Below the pieces are notes generated by a model. The model did no database searches and had not been told where the DNA came from. It was given only the letters and a program-made list of their open reading frames with translations. Position numbers and translations under genes: made by a program. Positions 9,503-17,496 of a stretch of DNA of 64,000 nucleotides are shown piece by piece. Each line of letters starts with the position of its first letter. Within the stretch, counting starts at the first letter, position 1. This DNA comes from JBEKIK01 sp050013075 (GTDB lineage: Bacteria; Planctomycetota; Planctomycetia; Pirellulales; Thermoguttaceae): NCBI GenBank assembly GCA_050013075.1, contig JBEKFZ010000007.1:1-64000 (forward strand). The letters are read 5' to 3'.

Positions 9503-10399
9503 CTATCCTCGCGAAGCCAAATAGGTCGATAACGCCACTTCCAGCGATTGATCGGTTCTGAGCGGGACGTAATCGATTCCGTGCCGGCGGCAGCCTTTTT
9601 TTATCTGGTGAATGAAATTGTTGAATTCATCGAGATATGCTTTTCTGATCGCCCGGGGTTCGACCAGCACATCGGGCAATTGCTCCAGGCCGCGGAAGAG
9701 CGTAATTTGCTCGAAGGGGAAATCCACCTCGGCCGGATCGAGCACGTGCATGATAATTACTTCGTGGCGGCGGTGCCGGAAGTGTTTCAAGCCGGCCATC
9801 ATGGCATCGACGTTGTCGAAAAGATCGCTGAGGATTACGACGATGCCGCGTTTTTTAAAACGTTCGGCCAGATCGTGAAAAATGGGGCCGGTGGCGGTTT
9901 TTCGCGTTCCGGCCGAGGTTTCCATGACCTGCAAAAGCTGCTTAAGATGCGAAGGATTGCCGCCGGGGCGGACCAGGGCGCGGATTTCCTCGTCGAAGGC
10001 GACCAGGCCCACGCTGTCCTGCTGATTGAGGATCAGATACGACAATGCCGCGGCGGCGGATTGGGCGTATTCCAGCTTCGACATCGCAGCCCGATCGCTT
10101 TTATAGGCCATGCTCTCGCTTGTGTCCAAGAGCAGATAGCAGATCAGATTGGTTTCTTCCTCGAATTGCTTTAGATAGAACTTGTCGGTCCGGCCGAAGA
10201 CTTTCCAGTCGAGATAACGCAGATCGTCGCCGGGCGTGTATTCGCGGTGCTCGGCGAACTCGATGGAGAATCCATGGAACGGACTGCGGTGCACGCCAGA
10301 TACATATCCTTCGACGATCAGCCGGGCGCGGAGTTGCAATCCCTGCAATTTCGCCAGCATTTGCGGATCGAGAAGTTTTTGTTTGTCCGAATGGTCCAT
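9503..10399 (-). CDS. DUF58 domain protein
   Basis: A 298-residue soluble protein. The diagnostic DUF58 motif is present: YTPGDDLRYLDWKVFGRTDK near residues 55-75, followed by LLLDTSESM, a VWA-like strand with D-x-S-x-S. No membrane segment is seen. The open frame continues five codons upstream to a GTG, but that stretch is derived from the CTCCGTG-type repeat, so I prefer the ATG at 10399. It is the partner that usually sits between MoxR and BatA-type genes; it is thought to link the ATPase to the VWA membrane proteins, but no reaction is established. Confidence 0.9.
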   Translation of the reverse strand: MDHSDKQKLLDPQMLAKLQGLQLRARLIVEGYVSGVHRSPFHGFSIEFAEHREYTPGDDLRYLDWKVFGRTDKFYLKQFEEETNLICYLLLDTSESMAYKSDRAAMSKLEYAQSAAAALSYLILNQQDSVGLVAFDEEIRALVRPGGNPSHLKQLLQVMETSAGTRKTATGPIFHDLAERFKKRGIVVILSDLFDNVDAMMAGLKHFRHRRHEVIIMHVLDPAEVDFPFEQITLFRGLEQLPDVLVEPRAIRKAYLDEFNNFIHQIKKGCRRHGIDYVPLRTDQSLEVALSTYLASRG

Positions 10400-10409
10400 T
10401 ATGTTATTC

Positions 10410-10597
10410 ACCACGGAGGCACGGAGGGCACGGAGATAAATGAATAATTATATTTCTGTCAACCTAAATGCAGCAAAGGATCTTTATGAGAATTTTGTTT
10501 ATCTGAATGTATACATACCTCGCAACAATAATTCTTAGCTTCACAGATTCTTCGTTTCGCTCAGAATGAAAAAAATCCGTGTTCTCCGTGTCTCCGT
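10410..10597. repeat. CTCCGTG and TTCTTCG...CTCAGAATGA repeat elements
   Basis: The gap between moxR and the DUF58 gene carries two inverted copies of a CTCCGTG-containing repeat (10410-10434 and 10579-10597). A TTCTTCGTTTCGCTCAGA element lies at about 10549-10567. The latter matches the element at 62926-62950 that ends the hydrolase gene. Confidence 0.7.
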
Positions 10598-10601
10598 GGT
10601 G

Positions 10602-11642
10602 TTATTTTTGTGTGAATATAGGGGGAAATTTGATGGCAGTGTCGTCACCTTCGGCGGGGACAGTGTCCAGGAGGCGGCGGATAATGTCGTCGGGCTTTAT
10701 TCCCTCAGCTTCGGCGTTGAAATTGGTCATGATCCGGTGGCGCAGGACCGGGAAGGCGACCGTGCGGATGTCGTCCACGCCGGCGTAAAATCGGCCGTTT
10801 AGCACCGCTTTTGCCTTAGCGCCTAAGACCATATACTGGCTGGCCCGCGGTCCGGCGCCCCAACTTACGTATTCGCGGATGAAATCGGGCGCCTCGCCTT
10901 TGTGCGGGCGGGTGAGCCGGGCCAGTTTCAAGGCGTAGCGGACCACGTGGTCGGGCGCGGGCACGCGGCGGACGATCTTTTGCAGGGCAAGGATTTTTTC
11001 GCCGCTAAGCGTGGGCGTGACCGTGGCGGTTATGTCGGAGGTGGTCCGCTTGACGATGTCGAATTCCTCCTCGGCGTCGGGATAATCGACGAAGGTATTG
11101 AACATGAAACGATCGAGTTGGGCCTCGGGCAGAGGATACGTTCCCTCCTGCTCTATTGGGTTTTGCGTGGCCAGCACGAAAAACGGCTGATCGAGCGGGT
11201 GCCGCCGGCCGCCGATGGTGATTTGATATTCCTGCATGGCCTCCAACAGCGCGGCCTGGGTTTTGGGCGGCGTGCGGTTGATTTCGTCGGCCAGGATCAC
11301 GTTGCCGAAGATCGGCCCCGGCAAGAACCGCAGTTCCCGGGTGCCGGAGAGTTTGTCTTCCTGGATCACTTCGGTGCCGGTGATGTCGGACGGCATCAGG
11401 TCGGGCGTGAATTGGATGCGGCGGAACTCCAGCGACAATGTCCCGGCCAGAGTGCGGATCAAAAGCGTTTTGGCCAAACCGGGCACGCCCACCAGCAGGC
11501 AATGCCCTCGGGCGAAGAGCGCAATAAGTAATTCCTCGATCACTTGTTGCTGACCGACGATCACGCGGCCTAGTTGCCGGGTAATTGATTGGTATGCCTC
11601 GTTTAGTTCCGAAACGGCCTGGACGTCGTCTTTAGTGTTCAT
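10602..11642 (-). CDS. MoxR family AAA+ ATPase
   Basis: A 346-residue ATPase. The Walker A motif is GVPGLAKT (52-59), Walker B is ILADEINR (116-123), and the strand [25 protein letters not shown] (split here as [13 protein letters not shown] and [11 protein letters not shown]) carries sensor-1 and arginine-finger elements of the MoxR clade. The C-terminal lid domain ends with FPPIFTQK. The gene lies 38 bp downstream of the propeller gene and upstream of the DUF58 gene, the standard order for MoxR / DUF58 / VWA clusters, where the ATPase is believed to act as a chaperone for assembly or activation of VWA partners. Confidence 0.95.
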   Translation of the reverse strand: MNTKDDVQAVSELNEAYQSITRQLGRVIVGQQQVIEELLIALFARGHCLLVGVPGLAKTLLIRTLAGTLSLEFRRIQFTPDLMPSDITGTEVIQEDKLSGTRELRFLPGPIFGNVILADEINRTPPKTQAALLEAMQEYQITIGGRRHPLDQPFFVLATQNPIEQEGTYPLPEAQLDRFMFNTFVDYPDAEEEFDIVKRTTSDITATVTPTLSGEKILALQKIVRRVPAPDHVVRYALKLARLTRPHKGEAPDFIREYVSWGAGPRASQYMVLGAKAKAVLNGRFYAGVDDIRTVAFPVLRHRIMTNFNAEAEGIKPDDIIRRLLDTVPAEGDDTAIKFPPIFTQK

Positions 11643-11680
11643 GGGAGAGTAGGTTAGGGGCTAGAGGTCAGAGGTTATTG

Positions 11681-13837
11681 TCATTTTGCGATTGCTATTT
11701 CTTGTTTTTTTTCTTTGGGCGGATTGGCCGTTTTGCCCAGGGCGATCAGTTCCTTATCGGTTGCTATGAGCAGCCCCAGGTCGGTCACAAGCAGGTTGCC
11801 GCCTTGGGCGTCGCGGGGCAAAAGATCGATTGTTTTACGGGGCTGGGCGGTTTTAAGGTCGAATACCAAAATATGTTCGCGGGTAGGCCATAGGATGCAG
11901 CCGGCGGATATTATGCCGCGGCCGAAGCCGGGTTTGTCGTTGCCCTCGGGCCAGACGTGTTTTATGCGCCCTCGGTCCTCGTCTTTCAGACCGATCCAGT
12001 ACAGTTTCTTTCCGCCGGCAATGAGATAATCGTCCGTAGCGCCGAGCAGATCCAGGGCGTATTCAGTCTGGTCGCCGGTCTGCCAGAGGATCATGCCGGT
12101 TTGGGCGTCGAGAGCGAAAATTCGCGGGCTGTCGGCCGGGGCTACATAAAGCGCGCCATGGTGATATAGGCAGGGATTCAAATCGCGCAGCCAGTGCGGG
12201 GCGAGTTGAGCCAGATCGCCCTGCCGCCGGCGAGGATAAAGGCTGACCCATTGGATTCGCCCGTCGTCGATATTAATCGCCGCCACTGCGCCCATGTTGG
12301 TGTTGAAGTAAATCGAATCGCCGGCCAAGGTAAGCAGGTCATGGGTGATTTGGTACATCATGCCTCGGGCGGGCGTTTCCGCGCTTGCCACGAATTGCCT
12401 CCAGCGCAGCCGGCCCGATTGGGCGTCGAAACACGCCACGTAAGCCCGCGGGCGGATGTCGATGCGGCGCATGGCCACGTAGACTCCGGCGCTGTCGGCC
12501 ACCGGCGAACCGTCGAAGGCCCAGCCTTCTTCCGGCGTGATCTTCCACAATAAGCGGCCTTCGGCGGCCAGGTCCAAACAGACCAGATAATCCGGCCCAA
12601 CGGCCTCACCTTGGCCTTGCGCCAGGCTGGTAACGCCCGAGCCTATGTGGGCGTAGACTTTGTCGCCCAGTACGGTCAATGTAAAACGCGGCGTGCCCAG
12701 CATGTTCGAGGGCAAGGCAAGATCGGCGGCGGCCTGGTCGAGTTGGTCGCGGAAAATGGCCGGAGTGGTGCGGCCCCAAGCCGGTTTGCCTGTACTTAAA
12801 CGCAGGGCCAAAACTTCCCGGGCCGTGTTTATCAGCACCAGATCGCCGACAACCGCGGGATGATAACTTAGCGGAGCGGGGGTATTGGGGACGAATGAAG
12901 CCCCGCGCTCGGAAGCTGGCACGGCGACTTGGTGCAGGGGCACGCGCCAAGCCACCGCGCCAAAGTCTAATTTTTGCGGAGCAACGGCGTTTCGCGCCGG
13001 CGATCCGGCAAAGGTCGGCCAGTCGAAGTTTTGCGGCGGCGGGGGCCAGGATGCGCTTTCGGACAAAAGCGCGCCCAAGGCCTCGGCGTAATTTACTTCC
13101 ATGCCGCCCAGCCGTCCGCGGGCCTGGCCGTGCAAGCGTGTGAACTGGTCGAGTTCTTCGCGTGCCCTGGCCGCTGAACCCTCCAAGATCGAGGCCAGCA
13201 CCAGCCGTGCCCGGACTGCGGCCGGATCGATATCGGTGTCCGGATATCCCGGCCAGATCGACATTTGCCCGGCAGGCGGCGGATGCGGAATGATCCGCTC
13301 CCAATGCCAGCGTGCGCCGGCGTAATTGCCCGACTCCAAGGCCATGTCGCCCAGGGCCAAAAGGGCATCGTCGCCCCAACTGCCGGCAAATGCCTGTTGG
13401 ACGACTTTTCTTAGTGGTCGCGGGTCGCGATTGGCTATGCCGTCCTCGTACCATTTACGCGACATTGGATCGACTCGGGCGCGATAGAGTTTTAATGCTT
13501 CGGGCGGCAGCGATGCAAGTTGCATCTGACAATACTCGCCGAGGCCGACGAAGCGATTTTCGGTTACGCCCAGCAATTTGCCATCGGAGTTTTCCATTAC
13601 CCGGCTGAGCGTTTCCACGGCCTCGTCCCATTTCCGATCGGCCAGGAAGGCTTTTACCCGCTCCAATTGGGCAAGCGTTGCGCCGTCGGCGCGATCAAGC
13701 TCGACGCTTTCGGACAACTCGAACCGGCCGCCGGCCGCGGACGTGATGAATTGAGACATAGCCGGCCGCCAAACGCCGGCCGTTAGCGCCACGAATGCCG
13801 GGATCATCAAAAATATCGACGATGGATAACGTTTCAT
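11681..13837 (-). CDS. Secreted PQQ-like beta-propeller repeat protein
   Basis: A 718-residue protein with an N-terminal signal peptide (hydrophobic about 8-24, cleavage likely after WRPAMS). An alpha-helical, TPR-like region covers roughly 50-260. The rest shows repeated PQQ/WD-like blades: LVLINTAREVLALRLSTG, YVACFDAQSGRLRW, AAINIDDGRIQW, IFALDAQTGMILWQ. These proteins are common in planctomycetes, bind nothing proven in most cases, and act outside the cytoplasmic membrane. It is the first gene of the co-directional MoxR cluster, with a 38-bp spacing to moxR. Confidence 0.85.
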   Translation of the reverse strand: MKRYPSSIFLMIPAFVALTAGVWRPAMSQFITSAAGGRFELSESVELDRADGATLAQLERVKAFLADRKWDEAVETLSRVMENSDGKLLGVTENRFVGLGEYCQMQLASLPPEALKLYRARVDPMSRKWYEDGIANRDPRPLRKVVQQAFAGSWGDDALLALGDMALESGNYAGARWHWERIIPHPPPAGQMSIWPGYPDTDIDPAAVRARLVLASILEGSAARAREELDQFTRLHGQARGRLGGMEVNYAEALGALLSESASWPPPPQNFDWPTFAGSPARNAVAPQKLDFGAVAWRVPLHQVAVPASERGASFVPNTPAPLSYHPAVVGDLVLINTAREVLALRLSTGKPAWGRTTPAIFRDQLDQAAADLALPSNMLGTPRFTLTVLGDKVYAHIGSGVTSLAQGQGEAVGPDYLVCLDLAAEGRLLWKITPEEGWAFDGSPVADSAGVYVAMRRIDIRPRAYVACFDAQSGRLRWRQFVASAETPARGMMYQITHDLLTLAGDSIYFNTNMGAVAAINIDDGRIQWVSLYPRRRQGDLAQLAPHWLRDLNPCLYHHGALYVAPADSPRIFALDAQTGMILWQTGDQTEYALDLLGATDDYLIAGGKKLYWIGLKDEDRGRIKHVWPEGNDKPGFGRGIISAGCILWPTREHILVFDLKTAQPRKTIDLLPRDAQGGNLLVTDLGLLIATDKELIALGKTANPPKEKKQEIAIAK

Positions 13838-13865
13838 GCCGGAAGGGTTCGGAGTTCAGTGGGCA

Positions 13866-14095
13866 GAGATCAGGGTTCAGGATACAGGGTTCAGGATTTT
13901 AAATGATATACGTGAGAGTATAAACATATTAAGCCCAGAGTGAATACACCCATAGTAAAAGTCAGAGCCGGGGCGCGTCGCCCCGGCATTTCCGGGCCGA
14001 CACGGCCCGGCTCCGAAAATAATGATACTTCGATAAAAAATAATGCTCCGAAAATAATGATGCTCTAATAAATAATGATGCTCGGAAAAAATGAT
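13866..14095. repeat. Intergenic repeats: CAGGGTT heptamers, CCGGGGCG palindrome, AATAATGATGCT tandem
   Basis: Three repeat types follow each other. CAGGGTT/CAGGATA units with 7-bp period occupy 13870-13899. A compound palindrome (GAGCCGGGGCG...CGGGCCGACACGGCCCGGCTC) lies at 13964-14012 and belongs to the family also at 20439-20502 and 36081-36136. A tandem of CTCCGAAAATAATGATGCT-like units of about 20 bp spans 14010-14095. No gene is seen. Confidence 0.75.
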
Positions 14096-14104
14096 GTTGT
14101 TACA

Positions 14105-15205
14105 TTATAATCCCCCACCCTTCTTCCCCAGCGAGCGGACGTAATTTACCACGTGCCATATCTCCTCGGGCGAGAGTGCACCTTTTCGGCCCTGGGCCGG
14201 ACCCGCGGCGGGCATGGGCGTGCCATTGACGCCCGCTGAAATCCGCCGGTAAAGGTCGATAGGCCGGTCGCCGCCGGGGAATACGCCCTCGGTCAGATTT
14301 CGCGCCCGCAGTGATTGAAATGGAAGTTGAAAACGCAAGGCGAGTTCTTGGGTCTGCTTCGGCGTGTCGGCGATTTTTGGCTTGTTCCAATCATCGTAAA
14401 GATTGGTACGTTTGCCCTCGCCTTTGCCGGTCCAACCGTGACACGAAAAGCATTGTGCGCCCATGGTGTGAAAAAGTTCGCGTCCGCGGTCGATGGAAAC
14501 GGACAACTGCTCGAGTGTGTCGGTCCGTGGCGGGGACGGCGGGATAACGGCCATTTCCGCCGCTTCGGCCCAGGATTTCGCCGCCGGTGTTACGCCTTCA
14601 GCCAATTCTTTTGCCCGATCCAGCGGCAGAGCCGCATTTTCGTCGACCACGCGCCGCAAAAGATATAGCTCGGTCTCGCCGCGGATGCTTAGATACTCGA
14701 CATATTCGACGAGCGAGTCGATTTGCCCGTCGGGCAGTTTGGCGAAGGAAGGCATGGCCGTGCCGGGAAGGCCGTTGCGCAGGGTTCTTAGTAAATCATC
14801 TTTAAGCGGTTTGGCGCCTCCGACGGTGGAAGTGTATTTGAACACTCCATTGCGAAAATCGCGGGGATAGGGATCGAGATCCGCGGCGTTCGCTCCGGCG
14901 CCGTCGCCGGCGAGCCCGTGGCAAGCAAGGCAATGCTTGCGATACAATCCCCAGGGGCGGTCATCCGCGTCGCTGCCTACCGGCCCGGCCGCCATTTTCA
15001 ATAAATCCATGTTCAAATCGATCCCTTCGGGAACAGCCGGTTTGTCGGGCGTGCCAAAGAGTTTTTCCAATGTGCCGGAAATGGCCTCGGCTTGATCGCG
15101 GGTGATGGATTGCGGATCGCGTCTCTCGGTATTCAGCCGGAACCGCGGCTGCGCGGACCAGGAACAACCGGCAAACAGAAGAAACAAGGATATAACGTAT
15201 CGCAT
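14105..15205 (-). CDS. Di-haem c-type cytochrome, probable lipoprotein
   Basis: A 366-residue protein with a hydrophobic leader and a lipobox-like Cys at 14 (LLFAGC). Two haem-binding motifs are present: CLACH (C92-C95-H96) and CFSCH (C252-C255-H256). Candidate Met ligands are in GTAMPSF (about M151) and GTPMPAA near the C-terminus. It is therefore two class-I cytochrome domains in tandem, anchored outside the membrane. It lies two bases downstream of the STN-domain gene, so the two are almost certainly co-transcribed. Planctomycete cytochromes of this kind are often electron carriers of unknown partners. Confidence 0.9.
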   Translation of the reverse strand: MRYVISLFLLFAGCSWSAQPRFRLNTERRDPQSITRDQAEAISGTLEKLFGTPDKPAVPEGIDLNMDLLKMAAGPVGSDADDRPWGLYRKHCLACHGLAGDGAGANAADLDPYPRDFRNGVFKYTSTVGGAKPLKDDLLRTLRNGLPGTAMPSFAKLPDGQIDSLVEYVEYLSIRGETELYLLRRVVDENAALPLDRAKELAEGVTPAAKSWAEAAEMAVIPPSPPRTDTLEQLSVSIDRGRELFHTMGAQCFSCHGWTGKGEGKRTNLYDDWNKPKIADTPKQTQELALRFQLPFQSLRARNLTEGVFPGGDRPIDLYRRISAGVNGTPMPAAGPAQGRKGALSPEEIWHVVNYVRSLGKKGGGL

Positions 15206-15207
15206 AT

Positions 15208-16341
15208 TTATTTCACTTGCGAGGGCTCGATTTGCACTACATTTCCCCGGCGGACGAATTTCAAACGAGTCTGTTGGAGCGCGGCCCGCAGCAATTCGTC
15301 CAGGGTCGCGTCTTTTACGCTGAACGATATCCGTTGGTCGAGCGAAACGCCGGCTTGCCGGATGGCGTTATCATCGATTTTTATTTCCAGGTTTAATTGA
15401 GGGGCAAGTTGCTTGAGCAACGGGCCGATAGGTTGTTCCACTATTGTGAGTGTGTATTGTTTCAAGGTGAAGTCGGTGTCGGCCGATTTAGCCGTATTAC
15501 GTTCGGCCGGGCGATGCGGAGCGGATATGTGTTCGTGATCCTCGATCATGCCCGTAACGATGATCTTGTCGCCGTCGATCTGGATTTGCGCCTGCGGCGC
15601 AAGCGATGCATAATTTTTGGCGGTTGCCTGCGCTTGCCGCCCGGCTGGATAAGTTCGCACCAGTTCCACATGCTCCGGAACTGGCAGAAGGGTAAGGCGA
15701 TTGCCGTCGGCGGAAACTTGGAAGGTTAAATCGTATTGCCCGGCGATCAAGGTAATCCGTTCGATCAGCTCGAGTGGTGGCAGGTCGGCGGCGGCCCACA
15801 GGTCGTGGGGAATTTGGTCCAAGGCTTCGATGCGGAAGCCATTTTCAGTTCCCAGTTTTTCCAACAACTCGCGCGGCTGGGCAAAATCGTCCCAAGCCAT
15901 CGACTTCTGATTGAAAAACCTTTTCGCCGCGGCCGGCGCTAGGCGACGGACATCCTCCTGGCGTAAAGCCACGAGGGTGCGGACCCTTCGGGCGACTTCG
16001 GGAGGGGCGAAATAAGCCACCGGACCGACCATCGAAATCCCCAGATTGCATTTTTGGGCAATTGTTTCCAATACATCCTTAAGGGGGGTTTGATGTAGGG
16101 AGATATCTATTTTCCGACTGGGATCTACCCGCCGGTCGATCAGTACCGCTACTTTTTTGTTCCGAGCCAGGCTTTCCAGGGCCTGGCGGAGCGGAATTTC
16201 GCCCCAGACGATATCCATGGTTTCGCCCAACTGTTTTTGTAGCGCGGGACCGGTTGCCCAAGAGGAGGCACCCCATGATATCGGGGATAGCATTCCCCAA
16301 GATATAATCACGATTGCCGGAATCCAGAACACGGTTTTCAT
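15208..16341 (-). CDS. Secreted protein with two STN (secretin/TonB short N-terminal)-like domains
   Basis: A 377-residue protein with a signal peptide (hydrophobic about 6-24, cleavage near SWGAS). A first STN-like unit follows (IPLRQALESLARNKKVAVLI ... LKDVLETIAQKCNLGIS), and a second STN-like unit closes the protein (DATLDELLRAALQQTRLKFV, then GNVVQI). It has no secretin pore domain and no TonB-dependent barrel, so the STN units are stand-alone. Its stop overlaps the start area of the cytochrome gene (2-bp gap). A periplasmic protein-interaction role is an inference from the domain; the partner is unknown. Confidence 0.72.
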   Translation of the reverse strand: MKTVFWIPAIVIISWGMLSPISWGASSWATGPALQKQLGETMDIVWGEIPLRQALESLARNKKVAVLIDRRVDPSRKIDISLHQTPLKDVLETIAQKCNLGISMVGPVAYFAPPEVARRVRTLVALRQEDVRRLAPAAAKRFFNQKSMAWDDFAQPRELLEKLGTENGFRIEALDQIPHDLWAAADLPPLELIERITLIAGQYDLTFQVSADGNRLTLLPVPEHVELVRTYPAGRQAQATAKNYASLAPQAQIQIDGDKIIVTGMIEDHEHISAPHRPAERNTAKSADTDFTLKQYTLTIVEQPIGPLLKQLAPQLNLEIKIDDNAIRQAGVSLDQRISFSVKDATLDELLRAALQQTRLKFVRRGNVVQIEPSQVK

Positions 16342-16723
16342 TGAACATCATGCGATGGAAGATCATGCGGCCGATTACGTTAGCTTATCTGGCCGCCAGC
16401 CTTGATTTTACCCTGGCTAGGGCATGGCACGGAAGGGTCTTGCAGAAATCTTGGCACAAATGGGAGAAGTGAAGATAAGCGCTTTTGGCAAACTGGTTTG
16501 GGATCATCTAACTGGCCCGTCCACAGTTTTCTAGTCGCATCATAGGAGGAGTCGCTTGAACAATCCTTGCCATCTCCGGTAGGTGGATGATTTTTATGCC
16601 AAAAGCGTCTTTGTACAAATTCGCAGGTATAAATGCACTTAATCGAAGTTTGTGTTTTTTATTGGCGTTTTTTGAGAATCTTGATTACAATCGAAGATGT
16701 GCCACGTAGCCGGAGACCCAAGC
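16342..16723. other. Divergent intergenic region
   Basis: About 350 bp between the minus-strand STN gene and the plus-strand HEAT/TPR gene. It holds a plausible plus-strand promoter (16662-16691). There is a TGGCAC near 16427, but its spacing to TTGC is wrong for sigma-54. No ORF of note and, unusually for this window, no heptamer array. Confidence 0.6.
16662..16691 (+). promoter_or_regulatory. Candidate sigma-70-type promoter for HEAT/TPR gene
   Basis: TTGGCG (16662-16667), an 18-bp spacer and TACAAT (16686-16691). A transcript would start at about 16698. That is one base past the first ATG (16697) and 26 bases before a GTG preceded by GGAG, which is one reason to favour the GTG start. Confidence 0.4.
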
Positions 16724-17386
16724 GTGAAAAACGACCCGATCCGAAGTCCGCACTTGCTGGATTTGTACGAGAAGTACCTGGACAACCAGGACTCGGCCGG
16801 GTACATCCGCCAGGTTTCAGTGCGATATACGCAGGGCACGCTACAGCGTCTGGCGCGGCATCAATTCCGCGAAGTCCGCCGCGCGGCCGTGCTGGCCTTG
16901 GGTTTTTTGGGCGATTACCATTGCAATCACACGATGGGCCGATCGCTTTTGGACGACGATCGGACCGTTCGCACTTTGGCCGAAAACGGCATTCGTTCGG
17001 TTTGGACGCGTTTGGGCGGGGAACAAGAACGCCGGGAATTGGAGGAAATTCTGCGTCTTAACGCCGCCCAGCAATACAAGGAAGTCGTTCCACGCGCAAA
17101 CAAGCTGATCGAACGCTGCCCGTGGCTGGCCGAGGCATGGTATCAACGTGCGTTGGCCCATCACGGCTTGGGCCGGCTGGCCGACGCAATCCGCGATTGC
17201 CACGAGTGCCTGGAGATAAATCCTTATCATTTCATCGCCGCCACGAGCATGGGCCAGGCCTATCTGGAACTGGAAAATCCGGTCTCGGCCCTGGAATGCT
17301 TCCGCCGCGCTTTGCGGCTGAACCCCGATCTGGAGGCCGTGCGCAATCACGTCGTGCGCCTGGCGCGGATGGTGGAAGATAAATAA
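16724..17386 (+). CDS. HEAT-repeat plus TPR protein
   Basis: About 220 residues, no signal peptide or membrane segment. A HEAT-like pair (VRRAAVLALGFLGD and VRTLAENGIRSVW) covers the N-terminal third. Two to three TPR units (AEAWYQRALAHHGLGRLADA; AATSMGQAYLELENPVSALE) cover the C-terminal half. I chose the GTG at 16724 because GGAG lies 8 nt upstream and a candidate promoter would start transcription near the alternative ATG at 16697. It is likely a cytoplasmic protein-interaction scaffold; no partner can be named. It ends convergently with the DUF1570 gene. Confidence 0.75.
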   Translation: MKNDPIRSPHLLDLYEKYLDNQDSAGYIRQVSVRYTQGTLQRLARHQFREVRRAAVLALGFLGDYHCNHTMGRSLLDDDRTVRTLAENGIRSVWTRLGGEQERRELEEILRLNAAQQYKEVVPRANKLIERCPWLAEAWYQRALAHHGLGRLADAIRDCHECLEINPYHFIAATSMGQAYLELENPVSALECFRRALRLNPDLEAVRNHVVRLARMVEDK

Positions 17387-17387
17387 A

Positions 17388-17467
17388 AGGATGAAGGATG
17401 AGGGATGAAGGATGAATAAAAAAATGTTGGATGCTGAATAAAATCAGAAAACCGCTGGCGGTTTCGC
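17388..17467. repeat. GGATGAA heptamers plus GAAACCGC palindrome
   Basis: Directly after the TPR gene stop there are four units of AGGATGA / GGGATGA (17388-17416). A palindrome copy follows (17448-17467, AAAACCGCTGGCGGTTTCGC), then CCCACTGCCCACC. The order stop, GGATGAA array, palindrome, CCCACTG array is the same as behind several minus-strand genes. Confidence 0.85.
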
Positions 17468-17496
17468 GCCGCACATCTCCCACTGCCCACCGACCA

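Noticed and set aside
16420..16445. TGGCACG...TTGCA as a second sigma-54 promoter
   Set aside because: The spacer is 8 nt instead of 4 and the downstream gene has a better sigma-70-type site.
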